From: Nocardiopsis sp. JB363
GTDB lineage: Bacteria; Actinomycetota; Actinomycetes; Streptosporangiales; Streptosporangiaceae
NCBI RefSeq assembly: GCF_900143625.1
Contig: NZ_FRFF01000140.1
Location: 1-64,000 of the forward strand
Reading direction: 5' to 3'
DNA: 64,000 nt
Position numbers and translations under genes: made by a program. Positions 33,801 through 43,505 of the stretch are shown here, piece by piece (the first letter of the stretch is position 1; every line of letters begins with the position of its first letter). The notes under the pieces are model-generated. The model saw nothing but the letters and a program-made list of their open reading frames with translations, was not told the origin of the DNA and ran no database searches.

Positions 33801-34925
33801 ATGGCGCTCCCGCCGAACGACAACGACCACGAGTTCGCCCGCTGGGTCGCCGACCGGGCGGTCGAACTCGACACCACCTCCCCCGGCGAACCGGGGCGCG
33901 TCGACCGGGCGCTGCTCCAGAGCCTGGGCGAGAGCGGGCTGCTGCCCGCGCTGTTCCCCGGCACGGCCGACGACGGACCCCTGCGCGAGGCTCCCGCCAC
34001 CCGGCTGTGCCTGCTCCGCGAACACCTGGCCGGCGTCGACACCCACGCCGAGACCGCCCTGGCCCTCCAAGGGCTGGGAACCTACCCCCTCCTTCAATCA
34101 GGGACCGACCGACAGCGTGAGAAGTGGATCCCCGAGGCCGCCGCGGGTCGGGCGGTGGCGGCCTTCGCCCTCTCCGAACCCGACGCGGGCTCGGACGCCG
34201 CGGCCCTGGAGCTGCGCGCCGAGCCGGTCGGCGACGGTTGGCGCCTGCACGGGGAGAAGACGTGGATCTCCAACGCGCCGGACGCCGATTTCTACACCGT
34301 CTTCGCCCGCACCACCCCGGGCGCCCGTTCCCGAGGCGTCACCGCCTTCTGCGTCCCCGCCGACCGCCCCGGCCTGTCCGGTGACTCCCTGGAGATGCTG
34401 TCCCCGCACGCCCTGGGACACCTGGTCTTCGACGGGGTCGAGGTGGGCCCCGACGACCTGGTCGGCGCCCCGGACCAGGGGTTCTCGGTGGCCATGCGCA
34501 CCCTGGACCTCTTCCGCCCCAGCGTCGGCGCGTTCGCCGTCGGTATGGCCCGGGCCGCCCTGGACGCCGCCAAGGAGCACACCGGAAGCCGCCGTGCGTT
34601 CGGTGGTCCCCTCAACGCTCTGCAGACCGTCGCCCACACGCTCGCCGAGATGGCCACGCGGACCGAGGCCGCCCGCCTGCTGGTGTACGCGGCCGCCGAA
34701 GAGTACGACTCCGGCGGACCCGAGGTCACGCTCAAGGCGGCCATGGCCAAGCTCTTCGCCACCGAGACCGCCCAGTACGTGGTCGACTCCGCGGTCCAGC
34801 TGCACGGCGCCCGTGCCCTGCACCGGGGCCACCTCCTGGAACACCTGTACCGGGAGGTCCGCGCCCCCCGCATCTACGAAGGCGCCTCGGAGGTCCAGCG
34901 CCAGATCATCGCCCGCCACATGTAA
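33801..34925 (+). CDS. Acyl-CoA dehydrogenase
   Basis: A 374-residue flavoenzyme of normal length. Motifs: FALSEPDAGSDAAA and KTWISNAPDADFYTVFART for FAD binding, and the C-terminal RIYEGASEVQRQIIARHM with the catalytic Glu. ATG 33801 follows GAGTCGAGG; an upstream in-frame start at 33762 is less likely. It would introduce a double bond into a CoA-bound intermediate after the ring has been reduced or opened. It heads the second operon of the gene set (acyl-CoA dehydrogenase, CoA ligase, monooxygenase/reductase, hydrolase, transporter). Confidence 0.9.
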   Translation: MALPPNDNDHEFARWVADRAVELDTTSPGEPGRVDRALLQSLGESGLLPALFPGTADDGPLREAPATRLCLLREHLAGVDTHAETALALQGLGTYPLLQSGTDRQREKWIPEAAAGRAVAAFALSEPDAGSDAAALELRAEPVGDGWRLHGEKTWISNAPDADFYTVFARTTPGARSRGVTAFCVPADRPGLSGDSLEMLSPHALGHLVFDGVEVGPDDLVGAPDQGFSVAMRTLDLFRPSVGAFAVGMARAALDAAKEHTGSRRAFGGPLNALQTVAHTLAEMATRTEAARLLVYAAAEEYDSGGPEVTLKAAMAKLFATETAQYVVDSAVQLHGARALHRGHLLEHLYREVRAPRIYEGASEVQRQIIARHM

Positions 34926-35012
34926 GTGACACTGTGCCGATAACGCGCCGACACCGAGCCGTCACCACGGACACGCCGCCCGCTGTCGCACCCCGTCCCC
35001 GGAGGTCCAGCA

Positions 35013-36662
35013 ATGTCGCACTCTCCGTCGCCCGACCACCCGCTCCCACCGCCCCTGACCCCGAGCGCGTACGAGGACACCTTCACCCGCGACCACCTGC
35101 CGCCCCCGGAGCAGTGGCCGCTCCTCGAACCACTGGACGTGCCGGAACGGCTCAACTGCGCAGAGGAACTCCTGGACGGCACCATCACCCGCCACGGCGC
35201 CGACCGGCGCTGCGTCGTGGGCGAACACGAAACGCTCACCTACGGAGAGCTGCGGGACCGGGTGGACCGCATCGCCCACGTCCTGGTGGAGGAACGCGGA
35301 CTGCGGCCGGGGGAGCGGGTACTGCTGCGTGGACCCAACGCGCCCTGGCTCGCCGCCTGCTGGCTGGCCGTGCTCAAGGCCGGAGGCGTGGTCGTCACCG
35401 TCCTTCCGGTGCTGCGCGCCGGTGAGCTCACCACCATCCTGCGCTCCGCCCGCGTCGCCCACGCGCTGTGCGACGCCCGTTTCCTGGACGATCTGACCGA
35501 GGCCTCCCGACAGGTGGGGGAGGACGCCCCCTCGACCCTGGTGTACGGGGGACCGGGCCCCGACGACCTCACCGAACGGGTGGACGCCCACCCCACCCCG
35601 TTCACCGCCGTGCGTACCGCCGCCGACGACGCCTGCATGGTCGCCTACACCTCCGGCACCACCGGCGACCCCAAGGGATGCGTGCACTTCCACCGCGACG
35701 TGCTCGCCATCGCCGACACCTATGCGGAGCAGGTGCTCAAGCCCGAACCCGAGGACCTGTTCGCGGGCAGCCCGCCCTTCGCGTTCACCTTCGGACTCGG
35801 CGGGCTGCTGATCTTCCCGCTCCGGGCCGGGGCCGCCACCGTGCTGCTGGAACGACCGCGCCCCGAAGCGCTGCTGGACGCCGTCACCGAACGCGGCGCC
35901 ACGATCCTGTTCACCGCGCCCACCGCCTACCGGGCCATGGCGGCCGGTCGCGGCGACCGCGACCTGTCCACCCTGCGCCGGTGCGTGTCCGCCGGAGAAC
36001 ATCTGCCGGCCGCCACCTGGCAGGAGTGGTTCGAGGCCACCGGCGTGCGGCTGCTCGACGGTATCGGCGCCACCGAGATGCTGCACATCTTCATCTCCTC
36101 CACCGACGACCACATGCGCCCCGGTTCCACCGGCAGGCCCGTCCCCGGATTCACCGCCACGATCCTGGACGACAAGGGCACCCCCGTCCCCGATGGCGAA
36201 CCCGGGCACCTGGCGGTCCGCGGTCCCGTCGGCTGCCGCTACCTGAACGACCCTCGCCAGAGCGAGTACGTCCGCCATGGTTGGAACCACACAGGGGACA
36301 CCTACGTGCGCGACGAGGACGGCTACTTCTGGTACAAGGCGCGCAGCGACGACATGATCGTCTCCGCCGGCTACAACATCGCCCCCGCCGAGGTGGAGGA
36401 GGCACTGCTCACCTCCCCCGACGTCGAGGAGGCCGCGGTGGTGGGGGTGCGGGACCCCGAACGCGGCCTGGTCGCGCGGGCCTACGTGGTGCCGCGAGCG
36501 GGCCTGACCGCCGACACCGACCTGGCCGATCGCCTGCGCGAACACGTGCGCTCCCGCATCTCCCCGTACAAGACACCGCGCTCGGTGGTCTTCGTCGACG
36601 AACTGCCCCGAACCCCCACCGGCAAGCTCCAACGTTTCCGTCTGCGGGAGGGCGCCCTGTGA
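35013..36662 (+). CDS. Benzoate/2-aminobenzoate-CoA ligase family protein
   Basis: A 549-residue acyl-adenylate-forming ligase. The AMP-binding motif YTSGTTGDPKG is at residues 212-222; HTGDTYVRDEDGYFWYKARSDDMI and GYNIAPAEVEEAL mark the hinge, and PRTPTGKLQRF holds the catalytic Lys. GIGATEMLHIFISS resembles aryl-CoA ligases of the benzoate branch. It would activate anthranilate (or a related benzoate) to its CoA thioester, using ATP, as the first committed step. ATG 35013 follows GGAGGTCC. Confidence 0.88.
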   Translation: MSHSPSPDHPLPPPLTPSAYEDTFTRDHLPPPEQWPLLEPLDVPERLNCAEELLDGTITRHGADRRCVVGEHETLTYGELRDRVDRIAHVLVEERGLRPGERVLLRGPNAPWLAACWLAVLKAGGVVVTVLPVLRAGELTTILRSARVAHALCDARFLDDLTEASRQVGEDAPSTLVYGGPGPDDLTERVDAHPTPFTAVRTAADDACMVAYTSGTTGDPKGCVHFHRDVLAIADTYAEQVLKPEPEDLFAGSPPFAFTFGLGGLLIFPLRAGAATVLLERPRPEALLDAVTERGATILFTAPTAYRAMAAGRGDRDLSTLRRCVSAGEHLPAATWQEWFEATGVRLLDGIGATEMLHIFISSTDDHMRPGSTGRPVPGFTATILDDKGTPVPDGEPGHLAVRGPVGCRYLNDPRQSEYVRHGWNHTGDTYVRDEDGYFWYKARSDDMIVSAGYNIAPAEVEEALLTSPDVEEAAVVGVRDPERGLVARAYVVPRAGLTADTDLADRLREHVRSRISPYKTPRSVVFVDELPRTPTGKLQRFRLREGAL

Positions 36663-36774
36663 CACCGAACGTGCGCGAACGCGCCCCGTGACGGTGGGGC
36701 GGCTCCTTCCCGACGGGCGGGGCGGAGCGCTCCCGATGGCACACCAGGACGTCAACGAACAGGAAGGCGGCGCG

Positions 36775-39159
36775 ATGCGCATCGCGTGTATCGGTGCGGG
36801 ACCCGCGGGACTGTACTTCGCGGCCCTGGCCCGACAGCTCGACGCCACCCACGACATCACCGTCTACGAACGCAACGCACCCGACGACACCTTCGGGTTC
36901 GGTGTGGTGCTCTCCGACGAGACCCTCGGTGGCATCGAACACGCCGACCCCCGGGTCTACGAGCGGCTCGCCGCGGAGTTCGCCCGTTGGGACGACATCG
37001 ACGTCCACCACGACGGCACCGTCACCACCTCCGGCGGGCATGGGTTCGCCGCCATCGGCCGTCGCGCCCTCCTACAGATCCTGCGCGCCCGCTGCGCCGA
37101 ACTCGGGGTGCGCGTCCACACCCGCACCGAGGCGCCGCCCGCCGCCGAACTCGCCGCCGAACACGACCTCGTGGTGGCCGCGGACGGCGCGAACAGCGTC
37201 ACACGCTCCACCCACGCCGACGCATTCGGCACCACCCTCGAACCCCGTGCCAACCGGTTCATGTGGCTGGGCACCGACCTGGTCTTCGACGCGTTCAACT
37301 TCCACACCCTGCGCACCCCGCACGGGCTCATGCAGCTGCACTGCTACCCCTACTCGGCCGACGCCAGCACGTTCCTCGTCGAGATGGCCGAGGACGTCTG
37401 GCACGCCGCCGGATTCACCGACCGCGACCTCGCCCCGGGGGAGAGCGATCTCGACGCCATCGCCCGCTGCGAGAAGCTGTTCGCCGACGTCCTGGGCCCG
37501 CACCGCTTGGTGCCCAACAACTCCCGCTGGCAGCGTTTCACCACCGTCCGCAACCGCACCTGGCGCCACGGCAACATCGTCCTGCTCGGCGACGCCGCCC
37601 ACACCGCGCACTTCTCCATCGGATCCGGCACCAAACTGGCCATGGAGGACGCCCTGGCGCTCGCCGCGTGCCTGCACGAACACACCGACGTGCCGAACGC
37701 CCTGGCCGCCTACGAGGACGAACGCCGAGCCGTGGTGACCAGCACCCAACGCGCCGCCCAGGCCAGCCTGGAGTGGTTCGAGGACATCCACCGCCACGTC
37801 GACGCCGACCCGCTGCCGTTCGCCTTCGACCTGCTGACCCGCAGCCGCCGAGTCACCTACGACAACCTGCGCCTGCGCGACCCGGAGTTCGTCGCCCGGG
37901 TCGACGACCGGTTCGCCCGCGAGGTCGCCCGGGAGATCGTCGGCGAGACGGTCCCCGACGAGGACACCCCCGACCTCCGACCGCCCATGTTCCACCCCTT
38001 CCGTCTGGGCCGGATGGAGCTGGACAACCGGGTCGTGGTCTCGGCCATGGACATGTACTCCTCCACCGACGGCACCCCCGGTGACTTCCACCTCGTCCAC
38101 CTGGGCGGCAAGGCGCTCGGCGGCGCCGGCCTCGTCATGACCGAGATGGTGTGCGTGTCCGCCGACGCCCGCATCACCCCCGGCTGCGCCGGACTCTACG
38201 CGCCCGAACACGAAACCGCCTGGCGTCGCTTCACCGACTTCGCGCACACCCACAGCCGGGCCCGCGTCGGCGTGCAACTCGGACACGCCGGACGCAAGGG
38301 TTCCACCAAGCTGATGTGGGAGGGCATCGACCAGCCCCTGCCCGACGACAACTGGCCCCTGGTCTCCCCTTCGCCCCTGTCCTACCGGGAGGGCGTCAAC
38401 CAGGTGCCCCGGGAACTGGACCGGGCCGCGATGGACGCCATCCGCGACGACTTCGTCGCCGCGACCCGGGCCGCCGACCGCGCCGGGTTCGACCTGCTCG
38501 AACTCCACTGCGCCCACGGCTACCTGCTGTCCTCGTTCCTGTCCCCGGTCACCAACCGGCGCACCGACGCCTACGGGGGCGACCTGGCCGGCCGACTCCG
38601 CTACCCCCTGGAGGTCCTCGCCGCCGTCCGCGCCGTCTGGCCCGACCACAAACCCCTCACCGTGCGCATCTCGGCCACCGACTGGGTCGAGGGCGGCACC
38701 AGCGGTGATGACGCGGTCGAGATCGCCCGTGCCCTCGTGGCGGCCGGAGCCGACGCCATCGACGTCTCCACCGGACAGGTCACCCCCGACGAGGAACCCG
38801 CGTTCGGTCGCAGCTACCAGGTTCCCTACGCCGAACGCGTCCGCCGCGAGCTCGGCGTCCCCGTCATCGCCGTGGGCGCCATCTCCTCCCACGACGACGT
38901 CAACTCCACCATCCTGGCCGGCCGCGCCGACCTGTGCGCCCTGGGCCGACCGCACCTGTACGACCCGCACTGGACCCTCCACGCCGCCGCCGAACAGGAG
39001 TACGCCGGCCCCGGTGTCACCTGGCCGATCCCGTTCCGGGCCGGCGACCGCAAACCCCCCACCGGCCGCACCGACGGGCCCCGGCCCCGACTCGAACTGC
39101 TACGTTCCAGCGACGACTCCACCCGGCACCGCCGGTGGCGTCCCCACAGCACGACCTAG
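36775..39159 (+). CDS. 2-aminobenzoyl-CoA (or salicylyl-CoA) monooxygenase/reductase
   Basis: A 794-residue fusion. Residues 1 to about 390 form an FAD monooxygenase (G7-A-G-P-A-G12 at the N-terminus, VVAADGANSVTRS, NIVLLGDAAHTAHFSIGSG). Residues about 405-780 form an old-yellow-enzyme-type FMN domain (PFRLGRMELDNRVVVSAM, VQLGHAGRKG, AHGYLLSSFLSP, YGGDLAGRLRY). This layout is that of 2-aminobenzoyl-CoA monooxygenase/reductase, which hydroxylates and partly reduces the ring of anthraniloyl-CoA; the related salicylyl-CoA 5-hydroxylase family looks alike. ATG 36775 follows AGGAAGG and places the dinucleotide fold at the start. The adjacent CoA ligase supports an aryl-CoA substrate. Confidence 0.9.
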   Translation: MRIACIGAGPAGLYFAALARQLDATHDITVYERNAPDDTFGFGVVLSDETLGGIEHADPRVYERLAAEFARWDDIDVHHDGTVTTSGGHGFAAIGRRALLQILRARCAELGVRVHTRTEAPPAAELAAEHDLVVAADGANSVTRSTHADAFGTTLEPRANRFMWLGTDLVFDAFNFHTLRTPHGLMQLHCYPYSADASTFLVEMAEDVWHAAGFTDRDLAPGESDLDAIARCEKLFADVLGPHRLVPNNSRWQRFTTVRNRTWRHGNIVLLGDAAHTAHFSIGSGTKLAMEDALALAACLHEHTDVPNALAAYEDERRAVVTSTQRAAQASLEWFEDIHRHVDADPLPFAFDLLTRSRRVTYDNLRLRDPEFVARVDDRFAREVAREIVGETVPDEDTPDLRPPMFHPFRLGRMELDNRVVVSAMDMYSSTDGTPGDFHLVHLGGKALGGAGLVMTEMVCVSADARITPGCAGLYAPEHETAWRRFTDFAHTHSRARVGVQLGHAGRKGSTKLMWEGIDQPLPDDNWPLVSPSPLSYREGVNQVPRELDRAAMDAIRDDFVAATRAADRAGFDLLELHCAHGYLLSSFLSPVTNRRTDAYGGDLAGRLRYPLEVLAAVRAVWPDHKPLTVRISATDWVEGGTSGDDAVEIARALVAAGADAIDVSTGQVTPDEEPAFGRSYQVPYAERVRRELGVPVIAVGAISSHDDVNSTILAGRADLCALGRPHLYDPHWTLHAAAEQEYAGPGVTWPIPFRAGDRKPPTGRTDGPRPRLELLRSSDDSTRHRRWRPHSTT

Positions 39160-39183
39160 TGCCGCGTCAGCCCCAGGGAGACC

Positions 39184-39903
39184 ATGGTGTCGATCGCCTA
39201 CGGTGACCACCCCAGCCAGATCGTCCACCGTCACGCGCCCCGACGGGACGACGGTCCCGCCCCGGTCGCGGTCCTGCTGCACGGCGGCTGGTGGCGGGAC
39301 CTGCACGACGCGCACCTCATGGACCCCCTGGCCGAGGACCTGGCCGAGGCCGGCTGGGCCGTGTGGAACGTCGAGTACCGCCGCACCGGGGCCGACGGCG
39401 GTGGCTGGCCCCGGACCGTCGACGACGTCGCTCGTGCCCTGGACCTGATCGCCGCCACCGCCGACCGCGAAGGCGGGCTGGACACCTCACGTGTGGTGGC
39501 CATCGGACATTCCGCCGGTGGCCACCTGGGCCTCATGACCGCCGCCGACTCCCTCATCACCTCCGTGGTCGCCCTCGCACCCATCACCGACCTGCGCCGC
39601 TGCGCCGACGCCGGGCTGGGGGAGGACGCCGTCGCACCCTTCCTCGGCCCCGACCCCGCCCCGGAGCTGTACGCGGAAGCCTCGCCCCTGCACCGGCTGC
39701 CCATCGGAGTCCCACAACTGATCGTGCACGGCGCCGACGACCAACGCGTCCCCGTCGAACACAGCCGCGACTACACGGCCGCGGCCCGAGCCGCCGGCGA
39801 CCGCGTGGACCACCACGAGATCGCCGGAGCCGACCACTTCGCCGTCATCGATCCCGCGCACACCGCCTGGCGCACCGTGCGTGCCACCCTCGGCACCGGC
39901 TGA
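39184..39903 (+). CDS. Alpha/beta hydrolase, arylformamidase-like
   Basis: A 239-residue alpha/beta hydrolase with HGGWW (oxyanion region), nucleophile elbow GHSAGGHLGL, an Asp in IVHGADDQRVP and a His in AGADHFAVID. The combination HGGWW...GHSAGGH resembles animal/bacterial kynurenine formamidases. Given the anthranilate gene set, it may hydrolyse N-formylkynurenine or N-formylanthranilate, which would connect tryptophan breakdown to the pathway; this is inference. No kynureninase or tryptophan dioxygenase is seen in the window. It follows the monooxygenase gene after 24 bases. Confidence 0.75.
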   Translation: MVSIAYGDHPSQIVHRHAPRRDDGPAPVAVLLHGGWWRDLHDAHLMDPLAEDLAEAGWAVWNVEYRRTGADGGGWPRTVDDVARALDLIAATADREGGLDTSRVVAIGHSAGGHLGLMTAADSLITSVVALAPITDLRRCADAGLGEDAVAPFLGPDPAPELYAEASPLHRLPIGVPQLIVHGADDQRVPVEHSRDYTAAARAAGDRVDHHEIAGADHFAVIDPAHTAWRTVRATLGTG

Positions 39904-39985
39904 TCCACCACACCCGGCCGCCGGGGTCCCACAACGGCACAAGGGCGTGCCGACCCATCCCTCCCCCCGGAAGGCGGGCCTGCCC

Positions 39986-41353
39986 ATGAGCTCCAGACGA
40001 CCGAACCCCTCCACCTCCGATACACCCGGCACCCCTGACACACCCGGAGCGAACGGTCCGCCGGTGAGCCGGCACAAACGGCTGATCGTCGTGGCCATCT
40101 GCGCTTTCGCGATCATCCTCGACGGTTACGACCTGACCGTCTACGGCGCCGTCGTCCCCAGCATCCTCGAAGACCAGCAGTGGGGTCTCACCGAGACCCA
40201 GACCGGCACCCTCGGTGCCTACGCGCTCATCGGCATGCTGCTGGGAGCACTGCTCATCGGCACCATCACCGACCTCGTCGGCCGGCGCCGCATCATCATC
40301 GGCTGCGTCCTCTGGTTCTCCGTGGGCATGGTGCTCACCGCGTTCGCGCCCAGCCCCGAGGTCTTCGGACTGCTGCGCTTCCTCACCGGGCTGGGGCTGG
40401 GCGGTGTCATCCCCACCGCCATTGCCCTGACCATGGAGTACGCGGAGCCCGGCAAGAGGAACATGACCAACGCGTTGATGTTCAGCGGATACGCCATCGG
40501 CGGCATCTGCGCGGCCTTGGTGGCCATCCCGGTCCTGGCGATCTTCGAGTGGCAGACCATGTTCTGGATCGGTGCCCTGCCCGCCCTGATCCTGGTGCCG
40601 CTGGCCTACTTCGCCCTGCCCGAGTCGCCCGGTTACCTGCGGGCCCGAGGCAGGGAGGAAGAAGCCCGGGCCCTGGCCGCCCGGTACGGGGTCACCCTGG
40701 AGGAACCCGACACCGCCGCGCCGGCCGGGGAGAAACGCGGCGCCATGAGCAACGTCGGCGCACTCTTCGGTCGTCGTCTCCTCGCCGGCACCCTGCTGTT
40801 CTGGGTCGCCAACGGCATGGGTCTGTTGCTGGTCTACGGGCTCAACACCTGGCTGGCCGGGATCATGTTCTCCGCCGGTTTCCCGCTGGGATCCTCATTG
40901 ACGTTCCTGCTGGTGCTGAACGCCGGAGCCATCATCGGGGCACCCGCCGGCGGCGCGCTCGCCGACCGGTTCGGATCACGGCCGGTGGTCACCACCATGT
41001 TCGTCATCGCGATGACCTGCATCCTGGCGATGAGCCTGGAACCGCCCACCGCGCTGCTGTACGTGTTCGTCGCCCTGGCCGGTGCCTGCACGATCGGGAC
41101 CACGATCCTGGTCAACTCCTACACCGGCAACTTCTACCCGGCGGCCCTGCGCGCCACCGGGCTCGGCTGGGCGCTGGCCATCGGCCGGATCGGTGCCATC
41201 ATCGGCCCCATCTACGGTGGCCTGGTGATGGCCTCCGGGATGGGCATCGCGGTCAACTTCTACGCGTTCGCACTGCCCGCGCTGATCGGCGCCATCGCCG
41301 TGCTGGTGGTTCCCAGGTCCAAGGCGGCGTCGCCGCGGACCGGGGGCGTCTGA
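39986..41353 (+). CDS. Aromatic acid/H+ symporter of the MFS (AAHS-like)
   Basis: A 455-residue transporter with twelve predicted helices. The first helix has DGYDLTVYGAVVP, the DGxD signature of the aromatic acid:H+ symporters (BenK/PcaK type), and the loop between helices 2 and 3 has DLVGRRRI. A Pro/Thr-rich cytoplasmic N-terminus of about 28 residues precedes it. ATG 39986 is the start of a plausible N-terminus; an earlier in-frame ATG (39881) would overlap the hydrolase gene. As the last gene of the set, it probably imports anthranilate or a similar acid. Confidence 0.87.
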   Translation: MSSRRPNPSTSDTPGTPDTPGANGPPVSRHKRLIVVAICAFAIILDGYDLTVYGAVVPSILEDQQWGLTETQTGTLGAYALIGMLLGALLIGTITDLVGRRRIIIGCVLWFSVGMVLTAFAPSPEVFGLLRFLTGLGLGGVIPTAIALTMEYAEPGKRNMTNALMFSGYAIGGICAALVAIPVLAIFEWQTMFWIGALPALILVPLAYFALPESPGYLRARGREEEARALAARYGVTLEEPDTAAPAGEKRGAMSNVGALFGRRLLAGTLLFWVANGMGLLLVYGLNTWLAGIMFSAGFPLGSSLTFLLVLNAGAIIGAPAGGALADRFGSRPVVTTMFVIAMTCILAMSLEPPTALLYVFVALAGACTIGTTILVNSYTGNFYPAALRATGLGWALAIGRIGAIIGPIYGGLVMASGMGIAVNFYAFALPALIGAIAVLVVPRSKAASPRTGGV

Positions 41354-41370
41354 CCCGCCGGCACGACGAA

Positions 41371-41421
41371 CGGCGGGGGAGGAGAAGCCGGACGCACAGG
41401 TCCCGCTCTCCACCCCCGCCG
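41371..41421. terminator. Bidirectional terminator
   Basis: CGGCGGGGG (41371-41379) pairs with CCCCCGCCG (41413-41421), then after one mismatch GGAGA (41381-41385) pairs with TCTCC (41407-41411). It sits between the convergent transporter and M48 protease genes. Confidence 0.75.
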
Positions 41422-41448
41422 TTACCCGAGACCGCGTGCCGGCCGAGA

Positions 41449-42549
41449 TCAGTTGCCGTTCGAGCTGTTCGAATCGTTCGAGCCGTTCGAGGTGCCCGGA
41501 CCGGAGTCGCCCTGGTCACCCGCCTGGTTCCCGCCGTTCCGCCAGCGGTCCGCCATCGAGTCGAAGATGCGGCCGCCCGCGCGCCCGGCCCCACCGGCCA
41601 CCCCGCGCAGGGTGCTGACCAGCGGGTCGCTGGTGCGGTTCCACTCCTCCCGGTAGGACCTGGCGGCGTTGCCGGCCTCCTCGGAGACACTGGCGTCGCG
41701 GTCGGTGGAACGACGGGGGTACTCGCCGTCGACGATGCGCTGGTACCCGCCGCTCTCCACCCACCGGTGCAGCTCGGCCACCCGGACCACCGCGAAGGGA
41801 TGCGTGGTCGGGATGGTGGTCATCAGCTTCAGTACGCTGTCCACGGCGTCGCCGCCGCCCTCGTACTCGCGGGCCTGCTCCAGGAACGCGTCGGGGTTCA
41901 TCTGGGACAGGTTGGAACCACCGGCGAGCTTCATCAGGGCACGCTTGGCGGCGTCCGGGTTCTGGCAGGCGAGCAGTCCGGCCCGGTCACTGGACAGCTC
42001 GGACTTGCGCTGCCACTCCCGCAGCCCCGCCATGATCGCCTGGATGGCGATGGCGCCCAACGGGATCCACATGATCTTGGTGGACAGCCACACCAGCAAC
42101 AACAGCAACGTGCGGTAGATGGTGTGGCCGCTGAGCACGTGCCCGACCTCGTGCCCGATGACGAACCGCTTCTCCTCGGCGTCGAACAGGTCGAACAGGC
42201 CGGTCGTCATGACGATGAACGGCTTCTTGCGGCCGATCGCCATGGCGTTGGGCTGGGGGTCCATCTTGACGTAGAGCTCGGGCACCTCGTCCAGGTCCAG
42301 GACGTAGGCGGCGTCGCGCAGGTAGTCGTGCAGTTCGGGGAACTGGGTCGGGCTGACCCGCACGGCGCTGGAAAGGAACATCAGGCGCAGGGAGCGTTCG
42401 TTGATCCGCCCGAACACGGACTTGACGAGGGTGTCGAAACCGGTCAAGGACCGCAGCGCGACCAGGGCACCACGATCGGCGGGGTGCTCGTAGGCACGCG
42501 GGGAGATATCGGTGAGCCGGGCGCGGACACGGTCTGGTGAGTTGGCCAT
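41449..42549 (-). CDS. M48-family zinc metalloprotease
   Basis: A 366-residue protein with zinc motif H133-E-V-G-H137 and a third ligand probably in SELSSDRAGL. Two hydrophobic segments follow the motif (LLLLLVWLSTKIMWIPLGAIAI), so it is membrane-bound as in HtpX-type enzymes. The C-terminus after about residue 285 is low complexity and ends in an Asn/Ser/Gly run (NGSNDSNSSNGN). It may be a membrane-protein quality-control protease. Start ATG 42549; the upstream neighbour nadD is divergent about 235 bp away. Confidence 0.86.
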   Translation of the reverse strand: MANSPDRVRARLTDISPRAYEHPADRGALVALRSLTGFDTLVKSVFGRINERSLRLMFLSSAVRVSPTQFPELHDYLRDAAYVLDLDEVPELYVKMDPQPNAMAIGRKKPFIVMTTGLFDLFDAEEKRFVIGHEVGHVLSGHTIYRTLLLLLVWLSTKIMWIPLGAIAIQAIMAGLREWQRKSELSSDRAGLLACQNPDAAKRALMKLAGGSNLSQMNPDAFLEQAREYEGGGDAVDSVLKLMTTIPTTHPFAVVRVAELHRWVESGGYQRIVDGEYPRRSTDRDASVSEEAGNAARSYREEWNRTSDPLVSTLRGVAGGAGRAGGRIFDSMADRWRNGGNQAGDQGDSGPGTSNGSNDSNSSNGN

Positions 42550-42785
42550 ATCGGCATGCTATGCGTCACGATGCGGCTTGGCCACGGTTTTGGCCAAACG
42601 AGATATGACGTGTTTTGGTCCGTCCTTCACGACCTGCGGGGAAGGATGCGGGCGCACGCCTTGTTCGAGCAGTTCAAGGCGGCGACAGCACGGCACGCCC
42701 CCACCTTCCGATGCCTCGGGTCGGCTAACCTCAGATGGCCGAAAGCGGCAAATAGGGCAGTGACCACGGCGAAATGGAGCGCACA
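42550..42785. other. Divergent promoter region between the M48 protease and nadD
   Basis: About 235 bp. It has lower GC near 42555-42620 than the flanks, as expected for promoters. The open frame 42556-42789 has no ribosome site, an atypical composition and no recognisable product, so I do not annotate it. Confidence 0.45.
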
Positions 42786-43445
42786 GTGACGGAACAGGCC
42801 ACCGGCGCCTCCCACCAGGGCGAACCCGCGCTGAGACCGAGACGAGCCGGCGCGGTCCCGACCAAGGTCGGAATCATGGGCGGCACCTTCGACCCCATCC
42901 ACCATGGCCACCTCGTGGCCGCCAGTGAGGTCGCCCACCTCTTCGGCCTCGACGAGGTCGTCTTCGTCCCCACCGGGCAACCCTGGCAGAAGGATCCGGA
43001 CAAGGTCACTCCGTCCGAGGACCGTTACCTCATGACGGTCATCGCCACGGCCGAAAACCCCCAGTTCCGGGTCGACCGCGTCGAGATCGACCGCTCCGGT
43101 CCCACCTACACCATCGACACCCTCCGCCAGATGCGCGCCACCTACGGGCCCGACGTGGAGCTGTACTTCATCACCGGAGCCGACGCCCTCGGCGCCATCC
43201 TCAGCTGGCACAACGTCGATGAACTCTTCGACCTCGCGCATTTCGTAGGCTGTAACCGGCCCGGACACCGTCTCAGCGACACCGGCCTCCCCGAAGGCAA
43301 GGTCTCCCTGGTGGAGGTACCCGCGCTCGCCATCTCCTCCACCGAGTGCCGCGAACGCGTCCGCAAGGGCGAACCCGTCTGGTATCTGGTACCCGAGGGC
43401 ATCGTCCGCTACATCAACAAGACCGGGCTCTACCTGGAGCCATGA
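42786..43445 (+). CDS. nadD: Nicotinate-nucleotide adenylyltransferase
   Basis: A 219-residue enzyme that joins nicotinate mononucleotide and ATP to deamido-NAD. It has the nucleotidyltransferase motif [12 protein letters not shown] and the C-terminal [10 protein letters not shown] (SSTxxR). The first 25 residues are variable. GTG 42786 is chosen because GGAG (42778-42781) lies five bases upstream; ATG 42774 is also in frame. It is followed by rsfS and a phosphatase gene, the normal actinobacterial order, although proA is 13.6 kb away. Confidence 0.93.
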   Translation: MTEQATGASHQGEPALRPRRAGAVPTKVGIMGGTFDPIHHGHLVAASEVAHLFGLDEVVFVPTGQPWQKDPDKVTPSEDRYLMTVIATAENPQFRVDRVEIDRSGPTYTIDTLRQMRATYGPDVELYFITGADALGAILSWHNVDELFDLAHFVGCNRPGHRLSDTGLPEGKVSLVEVPALAISSTECRERVRKGEPVWYLVPEGIVRYINKTGLYLEP

Positions 43446-43505
43446 GGCGACGGACCGTAACCGTCGCCGGTCGACACCCGATCAAGTGAAGGCAGCAATC
43501 ACAAC

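Noticed and set aside
42556-42789. 77-codon plus-strand frame before nadD
   Set aside because: Unbiased codon use, no ribosome site, and it overlaps the presumed divergent promoter region and the nadD start.
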